A program made the translations under genes and the position numbers. The notes under the pieces were generated by a model. The model was not told the DNA's origin. It made no database searches and saw only the letters and a program-made list of their open reading frames with translations. Of a stretch of 20,941 nucleotides of DNA, positions 1 through 6,764 are shown in pieces. Positions within the stretch are counted from its first letter, which is position 1, and each line of letters begins with the position of its first letter. Source of the stretch: Alphaproteobacteria bacterium (GTDB lineage: Bacteria; Pseudomonadota; Alphaproteobacteria; Sphingomonadales; Sphingomonadaceae); the NCBI GenBank assembly GCA_028869975.1, contig JAGWQR010000320.1, positions 1-20,941 on the forward strand. Direction: 5' to 3'.

Positions 1-1
1 G

Positions 2-622
2 CTCGTGCTGGCGGTCGATGAGGATGGGAAACTTCACCGTGTCGTTCTCGATTCTGCAGTGGATGAACTCAGCCTGCAACGCATCGCACTTTATGATGCC
101 GGACACAGTCTTTGTCGACTGACATTCGACCGGTTTGTGGTAGCCCCTTTCGCTATATATCCAGCGACCGCTGAGGATCAAACGCTTGCCCATGCAGCGA
201 CCGGCTTTGCTGCTGAAGCGCAGGGCGGGGCGGAGGCGCTGCTCCAACTGACTATCGATTATCTCAAGACACGCCAGCAATTCGGCAAGCCGATCGGCGC
301 GTTTCAGGCCTTGAAGCACCGGGTTGCGGATCATCGCACGCGGATCGAGGCCGGGCGGGTGCTGCTGCGCGCTGCTGTGGCGGGGCTGGCTGCCGGTGTC
401 CCTCAGGCCCATGCCGATGCCGCCGCAGCCAAAGCGCTGATCTGCGCGGATTATGTTGCGCTGGCGCGCGACGCGATCCAGCTTCATGGCGGGATCGGCT
501 ATACACAGGAACATGCCTGCCACCTGTTCGCCAAGCGCGCCTGGTTGCTCGATGCGCTGCTCGGCGGGCGGAGCGCGAGTGCAGAGCGCGCCTATGCCCT
601 CGCGCTTGAGGGGGCGGCATGA
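2..622 (+). CDS. Acyl-CoA dehydrogenase, C-terminal part (5' end outside window)
   Basis: The reading frame is open from the first bases of the window, so the N-terminal half of the gene lies upstream. The GTG at base 5 is probably internal, because the family is usually about 350-400 residues and only about 206 are seen. The visible part is the middle beta region and the C-terminal helical domain of a flavin-dependent acyl-CoA dehydrogenase. It carries the RQQFGKPIGAFQ motif near visible residues 90-101 and the LHGGIGYTQEH motif near the end, which contributes to FAD and partner contacts. The usual late EGT catalytic segment is absent. The stop codon overlaps the start of the next dehydrogenase gene in an ATGA arrangement. 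Together they resemble the paired subunits of heteromeric acyl-CoA dehydrogenases known from steroid side-chain degradation, with this one as the probable non-catalytic subunit. The family call is firm; subunit role and substrate are inferred. Confidence 0.9.
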   Translation, partial: LVLAVDEDGKLHRVVLDSAVDELSLQRIALYDAGHSLCRLTFDRFVVAPFAIYPATAEDQTLAHAATGFAAEAQGGAEALLQLTIDYLKTRQQFGKPIGAFQALKHRVADHRTRIEAGRVLLRAAVAGLAAGVPQAHADAAAAKALICADYVALARDAIQLHGGIGYTQEHACHLFAKRAWLLDALLGGRSASAERAYALALEGAA

Positions 623-1815
623 GCACCTCTCCGCTTGCCCATGCGCATGATATGGACGCGTTCCGTGCCGCGCTGCGAGACTGGTTTCCACGTGTTATCC
701 CTGCCAACTGGCGCGACACCATACGTATGCAGGGCGAATCCGGCTACGCCCAAGTGCAGGCGGACTGGTATCGCGCGCTTGCCGATGCCGGGCTGGCGAC
801 GGCGCACTGGCCCGCCGGCTGGGGCGGCGCTGATCTGCCCCTCGCGGCGCAGATTGTCTATTATGAGGAGATGATCCGCGCCGATGCGCCGCTGCTGCCG
901 CTGCATCAAATCTCGCTCTATCATATGCCCGCAACCCTCTTTGCGCATGGCACGGCGGCGCAGCGCGCGCGCTATCTTGATGGCGCGCGGCTGCATGGCG
1001 ACATCTGGTGCCAGGGCTTTTCCGAGCCGGGGGCAGGCTCCGATCTTGCCAGCTTGCGCACCAGTGCGGTGCGCGACGACGATCATTATGTGCTGAACGG
1101 TCAGAAAACCTGGTCCACCAATGGCGCTTATGCGCGCTATTGCCTGTTGCTCGCGCGCACGGACACACAGGCACCGCGCAAACAGGCGGGAATTTCTTGC
1201 TTTGTCGTTGATCTCAAAGAGACACCGGGCGTGACCGTGCGTCCGATCCGGCAGATCACCGGCGAGGCCGATTTTGCCGAGATTTTCTTCGATGACGCGC
1301 GCATCCGGTGCGAAAATCTGATCGGGGCCGAAAATGATGGCTGGCAGATCGCGCAATCGACGCTCACCTCCGAGCGCGGCTTGCTGATCTTCGAGCATAC
1401 CGAGCGGCTGGCTGCTGCCTATTGGCGCGATGCGAAGGCTGGCAAGGACAAATGGCTGCGCGATCCGGCGCACGCGCGGGAGTTCGCTTGCTTTTTTCCG
1501 CGTGTGCGCTCCGTGCAACTGATGGCGCGCGCGCTGCTTGAGGAACTGGCGAAAGACCCGCATGGCGGGTTTGAGACTGCGACTTTCCTCAAGCTCGCCT
1601 GGGCGCCTCTGTTGCAGGAGTATACCGGCTTTGTCGCGCGCATGGGCGGGCTGGAGGCACAGCAAATGCGCGAGCCGCTGCGCTGTGGAGGGCATACATC
1701 CGGCGATGCGATGACCGATTGTCTGGCGAGCTATGGCTGGACGGTAGCCGGAGGCAGCAACGAAATCATGCGCAACATAGTTGCCGAACGGATTTTAGGG
1801 TTGCCCAAGGGGTAG
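619..1815 (+). CDS. Acyl-CoA dehydrogenase (probable catalytic subunit of a heteromeric enzyme)
   Basis: This 398-residue protein has full family length and should form a 2,3-enoyl-CoA from an acyl-CoA with FAD. The FAD/substrate signature GFSEPGAGSDLASLRT lies at about residues 133-148, and the C-terminus has the GGSNEIMRNIVAERILGLP segment. The classical EGT glutamate of short/medium-chain enzymes is replaced by GGS here. E252 in LTSERGLL sits where isovaleryl-CoA dehydrogenase and the steroid-degrading FadE26-type subunits place their catalytic glutamate, so I take it as the likely base. The ATG start overlaps the stop of the preceding dehydrogenase gene (ATGA), implying translational coupling and equal subunit production. 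The gene ends 6 bases from the convergent amidohydrolase gene. The specific substrate is unknown, but a branched or ring-attached acyl chain would suit a heteromeric enzyme. Confidence 0.93.
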   Translation: MSTSPLAHAHDMDAFRAALRDWFPRVIPANWRDTIRMQGESGYAQVQADWYRALADAGLATAHWPAGWGGADLPLAAQIVYYEEMIRADAPLLPLHQISLYHMPATLFAHGTAAQRARYLDGARLHGDIWCQGFSEPGAGSDLASLRTSAVRDDDHYVLNGQKTWSTNGAYARYCLLLARTDTQAPRKQAGISCFVVDLKETPGVTVRPIRQITGEADFAEIFFDDARIRCENLIGAENDGWQIAQSTLTSERGLLIFEHTERLAAAYWRDAKAGKDKWLRDPAHAREFACFFPRVRSVQLMARALLEELAKDPHGGFETATFLKLAWAPLLQEYTGFVARMGGLEAQQMREPLRCGGHTSGDAMTDCLASYGWTVAGGSNEIMRNIVAERILGLPKG

Positions 1816-1821
1816 CACGCT

Positions 1822-3213
1822 TCACCGCGCTACATGGACGATCCGCGCGCCGATGATCGTTGCCGCCACGCGCTCGGCGACGGGTTCATTGAGGATGTCG
1901 CGATACGTGCCACGCATCAGTACAATATCGGCGGACTCTCCGGCCACGATGCTGCGCTGCCGCGACAGGCTGAAATCATAGTGCAAAGCGAAAAGCGCAT
2001 TCTGCGCGGAAACTGCTTCATCACAGCCGAGCATGGCACCTTGCACGGTTCGCCGGTCGCGGGCGGCCCGGATAATCGCCCAGGGATCATATGGCCCATA
2101 GGGTGCATCGGAGCCAACGCCAATGCGTATGCCAGCTTCAAGCAAAGACCTGAACCGGTAAAGATCGGCGTGCTGGTCTGCCGCGATGTCACGCAGATAA
2201 CGGTCACCGCGCCCGTGGATAAAACCGGGATTTGTAACGACTGTGAGGCCCATATCCGCAATTTGACCGATCAGCACAGGCGGAATCAGCCCGCCATGTT
2301 CGATCCGATCCCCGCGCCGCGCACCGCCAGCGGCATCGAGCGCGGTGAGGTACCAGACCAGTTCCGCCTCGGTAACACAATGCGCAGCAACGGCGCGGCG
2401 TTGCACACGGGCTGCGGAAATGCGCGCAACAACCTCCTCAAGCGACGGCAACGCGTGCTCATCATAATGGAGTTTCAAAGGCCCGCGCGTGTAATGGGGC
2501 GACTCGGGCAGTGTCTCATGGCCCATCAGGCACAGCTGCAACGGCCAGTCCCCGCGTGCGATCGCCGCCTCAAACAGCCGCGCTTCGGCAGGGCCATTGC
2601 TGGGGCCAGTATCAGTAACCCCGGTAATACCATGGCTTACCAGTTCCTGCGCCAGCGCGGCAATGTCTGGCATTTCCGTGCCCAACCTGTCACGCAGCCA
2701 CGCATCGCCGCGCCAGATGCGCCCGGTTGGCACTCCGCCATCACCCAGTTCAACACAATCAGGATACAGCCCTTTTCCCAGCCGCGCCAGCATCGCCGCG
2801 TTGAGTAACCATAACGCGCCGGTGCGATCTTGAATGCGTAACGGATAGTCGGGGAGCCAGGTATCGAGCGTTGTCGCGTCGGGCAGACCGGCTGCACGCT
2901 CATCATAGCCAATCGCGCGGATGGCGGTGCCGGGGGCGCGGGCTGTGGCAAAGCTGCGCAGTTTTGTGATGAGTGCCTTCTCATCCGCCAGCCCGCTCAG
3001 ATCAACCGACACACGCCGCGCCGACGCAGCAAGGATATGAATATGATGATCGACCAGGCCGGGGAGCGCAGTCATGCCGGTGGCGTCGAACTCCAGCCCG
3101 GTTTTGGGCAGGCGCGCACCGATGGTTGCAATTTTGCCATCCCTGATCGTGATGTCAGTCGGTGGCCCGGCACCCACCGCCACATTCCGAATAATGCGTT
3201 CAGCCGCGTTCAT
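1822..3213 (-). CDS. Amidohydrolase family 3 (YtcJ-like) metal-dependent hydrolase
   Basis: A 463-residue cytoplasmic metallohydrolase with the amidohydrolase TIM-barrel pattern. The first strand carries VDHHIHI (metal ligands H57 and H59). K247 in LKLHYDEH is the candidate carboxylated lysine, followed by H278 in AAHCVTEAE, H306 in RIEHGG and D369 in GVGSDAPYGPYDPW. A small N-terminal and C-terminal beta-sandwich (composite domain) flanks the barrel. The frame is open further upstream to 3261, but the ATG at 3213 is chosen because it overlaps the stop of the CoA-transferase gene (ATGA) and begins the conserved part; there is no clear Shine-Dalgarno sequence, so translation is probably coupled. 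It is the last gene of the minus-strand operon. Family members hydrolyse amides, cyclic amides, lactones or related bonds. The substrate here is unknown, and a ring-opening or ester/amide-releasing role in the pathway is only inferred. Confidence 0.88.
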   Translation of the reverse strand: MNAAERIIRNVAVGAGPPTDITIRDGKIATIGARLPKTGLEFDATGMTALPGLVDHHIHILAASARRVSVDLSGLADEKALITKLRSFATARAPGTAIRAIGYDERAAGLPDATTLDTWLPDYPLRIQDRTGALWLLNAAMLARLGKGLYPDCVELGDGGVPTGRIWRGDAWLRDRLGTEMPDIAALAQELVSHGITGVTDTGPSNGPAEARLFEAAIARGDWPLQLCLMGHETLPESPHYTRGPLKLHYDEHALPSLEEVVARISAARVQRRAVAAHCVTEAELVWYLTALDAAGGARRGDRIEHGGLIPPVLIGQIADMGLTVVTNPGFIHGRGDRYLRDIAADQHADLYRFRSLLEAGIRIGVGSDAPYGPYDPWAIIRAARDRRTVQGAMLGCDEAVSAQNALFALHYDFSLSRQRSIVAGESADIVLMRGTYRDILNEPVAERVAATIIGARIVHVAR

Positions 3214-4196
3214 TTGGTTTTTTCGTCTGAAAACATCGCCGCCGTCGGGGCCAGTGCACAATCGAGCAGGCCACCGCGCCCGTGAGCCCGCGCCTCCAGT
3301 GCCGCTGTAGCCGCGACCAGCCCAGTCAGCGGGTCGGCCAGCGCATCGCCCATAAATTGGGGCGCGCTATCCTGCCATGCCACCAGCCCCCCCGCCGCCG
3401 CGCAATCATCGCCAAAACCGACGCGCTGACCCGCTTCGCCCGCCCAGCCATAGGCACTGATCGCGACCCAGAGCAGATGCGGATGCGCGGCAAACACGCG
3501 CTCCGGCTCCAGCCCCAGCCGCGCCAGTGCGGCGGGTCGTGCGCTGGTGATGAGGATGTCGGTGTCGTGAAGCGCGCACGCAACGGTTTCCAGATTCAGT
3601 GGCTCGACACGATGCTTTTTCACTCCATTGAGCCGCGCCGCGTGGAGCGGGGTTGTCTGCGCCGTCGGATCTGGGCGCGCCGGGTCTTGCCACTTGGTCA
3701 CTTGAGCGCCGCCAGCGGCAAGCAGCGCCCCGCACAACGGTCCGGCCCAAAGCGCGGATAGATCAAGCACGCGGATGTTGGCCAGTTGGCGCGGTGGCGC
3801 TTCTTTGCTTGCGTGAAGCAACGCGGGTTCGAGTGCCTCCGCCTCCCCCACCACCCCGAGCGGCAGGCCAAGCAGTGTTGCCCGTGCGCGCCAATGCGCA
3901 ACGGGCAGGATCATAAACATGTCGGCCAACCGGTGCAGCGACGGGTCATCGATTTCAGCCTCAAACAGCGCGGACAGCAACGCCACGTCATCCGCCCGCG
4001 CCAGATTGAGCGCGATCCAGCCATCGGCTGCCCGATAAAGACGACAGGTGCCGTTGGCTGAACATTGACCGGGTTTGGCGAGCGGCAGATCGCGCGCAAA
4101 CAACTCCCCGCACGGCCAGTTGGTACATGCGCCAAGTTGCGCTGCCGCCGCATCCAGCCGCGCCCACCACGCGCCCGTGTCAGGCTGCGCGTTCAT
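3210..4196 (-). CDS. CaiB/BaiF-family CoA-transferase with permuted domain order
   Basis: A 328-residue member of the class III CoA-transferases, which move CoA between acyl groups through an aspartyl-CoA intermediate. The conserved first segment of the family, IRVLDLSALWAGP, lies at residues 141-153 instead of near the N-terminus. It is followed by a divergent VTKWQDPARPD, the ISAYGWAGEAGQ region, and LADPLTGLVAA with D288 as the likely catalytic aspartate. The protein then stops after GRGGLLDCALAPTA. The segment that normally follows, NGTCRLYRAADGWIALNL, is found at the N-terminus instead (residues 48-65). The family is normally about 380-420 residues. The frame extends to 4223, but the ATG at 4196 is chosen because it overlaps the stop of the hydratase gene (ATGA); the amidohydrolase start overlaps its own stop. 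Donor and acceptor are unknown. Confidence 0.85.
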   Translation of the reverse strand: MNAQPDTGAWWARLDAAAAQLGACTNWPCGELFARDLPLAKPGQCSANGTCRLYRAADGWIALNLARADDVALLSALFEAEIDDPSLHRLADMFMILPVAHWRARATLLGLPLGVVGEAEALEPALLHASKEAPPRQLANIRVLDLSALWAGPLCGALLAAGGAQVTKWQDPARPDPTAQTTPLHAARLNGVKKHRVEPLNLETVACALHDTDILITSARPAALARLGLEPERVFAAHPHLLWVAISAYGWAGEAGQRVGFGDDCAAAGGLVAWQDSAPQFMGDALADPLTGLVAATAALEARAHGRGGLLDCALAPTAAMFSDEKTK

Positions 4197-4915
4197 CCGA
4201 CAATCTCGTCGATCAGACTCCAATCGAGTGCCTGGCCAGCGCCAATGCGCTTGCCCGATAGCATCAATTCCAAAGCTCGCTCATGCCCGATGCGGCGCGG
4301 GATCGTGACAGTGCCGCCCGCGCCGGGGATCAGTCCCATCTTCACTTCGGGGAGCTGGAACCAGGTGTCCGGCATGGCCGTGCAGCGCGCTGCGGCGGCA
4401 AAAACCTCCAGCCCGGAGCCGATGACCGCGCCATGAAAATGCACCGTGCAGCGGTCCCTGAGAGCATCGATCAGCCGTGCGATGCTGCGCTCCATACGGA
4501 TGAGGTACGCCTGCGCCAGATCGGACGCAGTTCCGAACTCGGGCAGATGGCCACCGACCGAGAAGCATTTGCCCGCGCCTTTGATGATGATGTGCGGCTG
4601 GGTCGGGTCATCTAGTGCATTGGTCAAGATGTCGAACAGCCCGTCGCGCATCGGCGCGGATATGGCGTTGCGGTTGGCGGGATCGTTGAGCATGAGGGTG
4701 AGTGTGTTGCCGTCGCGCGCGACCTGGAGTGGCGGCGCGGCGATGGGTGCGCTCGATACATCTCCTCGTGCCACCAACCACCGCCGGAAGGCCGCCCCAC
4801 CCAGCAATGTCGAGTAAGCGAGCGACTCCATCTCCAGCGCCTGCTCGAAATTCATCCCCCGTTGCGCGCGCAGCAGCCGTTCAAGGATCGTCGCCGCCGT
4901 GCCCCGATCAGCCAC
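4193..4915 (-). CDS. Enoyl-CoA hydratase (crotonase family) with permuted C-terminal helices
   Basis: A 240-residue crotonase-fold protein, probably adding water to an enoyl-CoA. The core begins around residue 62. Residues 115-127 (GKCFSVGGHLPEF) form the oxyanion-hole and substrate loop. Both acid/base glutamates of authentic hydratases are present, E170 in GAVIGSGLEV and E190 in LPEVKMGLIPGAGGT, with the usual spacing of 20. The protein ends at LIDEIVG, just where other crotonases continue for about 60 residues into the helical trimerisation domain. Residues 8-50, including FEQALEMESLAYSTLL and FRRWLVAR, look like that missing domain moved to the N-terminus. The start is a GTG 8 bases inside the end of the upstream ligase gene; a later ATG at 4855 would cut off the first helix. 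Hydratase activity is likely; an isomerase or hydrolase role is possible. Confidence 0.87.
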   Translation of the reverse strand: MADRGTAATILERLLRAQRGMNFEQALEMESLAYSTLLGGAAFRRWLVARGDVSSAPIAAPPLQVARDGNTLTLMLNDPANRNAISAPMRDGLFDILTNALDDPTQPHIIIKGAGKCFSVGGHLPEFGTASDLAQAYLIRMERSIARLIDALRDRCTVHFHGAVIGSGLEVFAAAARCTAMPDTWFQLPEVKMGLIPGAGGTVTIPRRIGHERALELMLSGKRIGAGQALDWSLIDEIVG

Positions 4916-6377
4916 CCGAATAAAGCTTTTTCAAATCCCGGCGCAGCAATTTACCTGTCTCGTTATAGGGGAGTTCCTCGGTAAAGAACCAAGCCTCGGG
5001 GGTCTTGGTTGAGCGCAAGGCAGCGCGGATATGTGCGGCGAGTGCCCCCTCATCTGCGCCCCCACGCGCTACCACAACCGCGCCGATCTTCTCGCCCCAT
5101 TGCGCGCAGGGCAGGCCGATGACGGCGCAATCCGCCACTGCCGGGTGTGCGCGCAGGCAGTCCTCAATCTCACCCGGCGAGATATTCTCGCCTCCGCGCA
5201 CGATGACATCATCGAGCCGCCCCTCGACGAACAGATAACCTTCCGCATCCATCGATCCGCCGTCGTTGGTCGCGAACCAGCCCTTATCATCGGTGATCTT
5301 CTTGCCGAGATATTCGCCCGAGACCTGTGCGCCGCGCACATAAACTTCACCGCTTTCTCCCGCCGCGAGCACCGACTTGCCATCGGCACCCCGGATCTCA
5401 ATCTCGATTCCGGGAAGCGGCTTGCCGACCGAATGCAAGCGGCGGCGGACGGCGGGATTGGTCGCAGCAAAGGCGGTGCGATGATCCTCCGCCCCGAGCA
5501 GCGCAATCGTCGAGCTGGTCTCCGTCAGGCCATAGGCATTGACGAAGCCGACATGGGGCAGCGCTGTCATGGCGCGCGCGATCACCGGCTCGGGCATCCG
5601 CCCACCACCATAAGACAACGCGCGCAGCGAGGGCAGGCTCGACCCCGCATTCGCCGCCGCATCAAGCACCCGATCGAGCATGGTCGGCACCAGCATCGCG
5701 TGCGTAACCCGCTCGACATCGACAGTGCGCACCCAATCCTCGGGCGAAAACGCTGAAAGATAGACAATCCGTCGCCCGCCATAGACGCTGCTCAAAATCG
5801 CGCTGATTCCGGCGATATGATAATTGGGTACACTGACGAGCGCGGTTTCATCGGCTTCGGCGGCGAGCAGATCGACCGTATTCAGGATATAGCTGGTCAG
5901 GTTCTCATGGCGCAGCACCGCCGCTTTGGGTGCGCCGGTGGTGCCGCTGGTGAACAGCAGGACGGCTGTGTCATTTTCGGCATAGCCGTCAAATTCCGGC
6001 GCGGTGCACATAGCGGCCTCGAACGCGGAAACGTGCATGACGGTAACACCCTCATGCACCCCGATCCGAGCGGCCATCTCGTCTGCCACCACCAGCAGCG
6101 CCGGTGCGGTGCGCGCGACCAGTGCGTTGAGCTGCTCATCGGGCAACCGGTAATTGAGCGGGCAGAAGGGCAGCCCTGCATAGCCTGCGCCAAACAATAG
6201 CTGCGGCACAATCGCGCCATTGAGCCCGCAATAGACAATTTGTCCAACATTGTCGCTCGCCGCCGCCGCCGCCGCCCGCTTCGCCTGCGCGCGCATCTCC
6301 GCGAGCGTCCAGTCGCCAACTGCGCGCAGGTCGGGGTCGGCATCGGCGGCAATATCGAGCAGCAATGTGGTTTGCAT
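4908..6377 (-). CDS. AMP-forming acyl-CoA ligase (class I adenylate-forming enzyme)
   Basis: A 489-residue adenylating enzyme that activates a carboxylic acid with ATP and loads it on CoA. The phosphate loop LLFTSGTTGAPKAAV is at about residues 140-154, the A5 motif YGLTETSS at 282-289, the hinge/A8 region GRLDDVIVRGGENISPGEIE at about 386-405, and the catalytic lysine K476 in NETGKLLRR near the end. The N-terminal domain is somewhat short, but all core motifs are kept. The ATG at 6377 starts 17 bases after the stop of the small cysteine protein gene and lacks a strong Shine-Dalgarno sequence; its 3' end overlaps the hydratase start by 8 bases. It is the second ligase of this minus-strand operon. 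Its substrate is unknown, but operon partners point to a CoA-bound degradation intermediate. Confidence 0.92.
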   Translation of the reverse strand: MQTTLLLDIAADADPDLRAVGDWTLAEMRAQAKRAAAAAASDNVGQIVYCGLNGAIVPQLLFGAGYAGLPFCPLNYRLPDEQLNALVARTAPALLVVADEMAARIGVHEGVTVMHVSAFEAAMCTAPEFDGYAENDTAVLLFTSGTTGAPKAAVLRHENLTSYILNTVDLLAAEADETALVSVPNYHIAGISAILSSVYGGRRIVYLSAFSPEDWVRTVDVERVTHAMLVPTMLDRVLDAAANAGSSLPSLRALSYGGGRMPEPVIARAMTALPHVGFVNAYGLTETSSTIALLGAEDHRTAFAATNPAVRRRLHSVGKPLPGIEIEIRGADGKSVLAAGESGEVYVRGAQVSGEYLGKKITDDKGWFATNDGGSMDAEGYLFVEGRLDDVIVRGGENISPGEIEDCLRAHPAVADCAVIGLPCAQWGEKIGAVVVARGGADEGALAAHIRAALRSTKTPEAWFFTEELPYNETGKLLRRDLKKLYSGG

Positions 6378-6394
6378 GGCTTAGCGTTCGAGCC

Positions 6395-6700
6395 CTAGTC
6401 CGAGGCGGGCAGCGGTTTGGCTTCCTTGAGCGCCAGCGCACGGCCATCGAAACTCAATGAGCCTTGGCCATGCTTGGTGCCGAGCACCTCGATTCCGCTC
6501 GTCTCATCGACATAGCGTTTGCCGATCAGCACCCCACCCGCGAACGCCGGATCGACCGTGCCGCCCGACGCTGTGCCATCGAGCGCCACCACCGGCGCAC
6601 CGCCGCAACCCAACACGCCCGCAGACTTGGGCGGCCGCACGACAACACATTCGGCGCTGCACACTGCAGATTTCCAGCGTGATCCGGGTTTCAGGTCCAT
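6395..6700 (-). CDS. Small conserved-looking protein with three cysteines, function unknown
   Basis: A 101-residue soluble protein that I cannot assign to a named family. It begins MDLKPGSRWKSAVC and has cysteines at positions 14, 18 and 32, the last in a LGCGGAP turn. The rest is glycine-rich and looks mostly beta, ending in KEAKPLPASD. No signal peptide or membrane segment is visible. The frame runs upstream to 6823, but the ATG at 6700 is preferred: it has a good Shine-Dalgarno sequence (AAAGGA on the minus strand, bases 6713-6708, 7 bases before the ATG), whereas the upstream stretch overlaps the ligase gene in another frame and looks non-coding. It sits between two acyl-CoA ligase genes in one direction, so a role tied to ligase or CoA-ester chemistry is possible. 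The CxxxC...C pattern could hold a metal or disulfide, but there is no fourth cysteine. Confidence 0.7.
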   Translation of the reverse strand: MDLKPGSRWKSAVCSAECVVVRPPKSAGVLGCGGAPVVALDGTASGGTVDPAFAGGVLIGKRYVDETSGIEVLGTKHGQGSLSFDGRALALKEAKPLPASD

Positions 6701-6707
6701 GGCTAAG

Positions 6708-6713
6708 TCCTTT
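6708..6713 (-). promoter_or_regulatory. Ribosome binding site of the small cysteine protein gene
   Basis: AAAGGA on the minus strand lies 7 bases before the ATG at 6700. It is the main reason for choosing this start over the longer open frame. Confidence 0.6.
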
Positions 6714-6728
6714 CTCTGCCCCGCTATA

Positions 6729-6759
6729 GCCGCGCACGCGCCGAAGCGCCATAAGCGGC
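6729..6759 (-). other. Two-part stem-loop with a UUCG tetraloop between two operon genes
   Basis: Read on the minus strand, a GCGC/GCGC stem is capped by TTCG (UUCG in RNA) and enclosed by an outer GCCGC/GCGGC stem, with a 5x4 internal loop between them. It lies 5 bases past the stop codon of the first ligase gene and about 28 bases before the start of the small cysteine protein gene. No T-run follows, so it does not look like an intrinsic terminator. It could protect the 3' end of the ligase message or tune expression of the downstream genes. This is inference from base pairing only. Confidence 0.4.
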
Positions 6760-6764
6760 GCGCA

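Noticed and set aside
592..1695. 367-codon open frame on the minus strand over the acyl-CoA dehydrogenase gene
   Set aside because: It is antisense to a gene with clear family motifs, its own translation is rich in Arg/Ala/His with no recognisable domain, and long antisense frames are common in high-GC DNA.
1834..2808. 324-codon plus-strand frame opposite the amidohydrolase
   Set aside because: The minus-strand frame carries all the amidohydrolase metal-site motifs; the plus-strand product has no recognisable motif.
4193..4200. A frameshift truncating the enoyl-CoA hydratase C-terminus
   Set aside because: The following DNA encodes the CoA-transferase N-terminus in an ATGA overlap, and the missing helical segment is already present at the N-terminus, so permutation explains the short end better.
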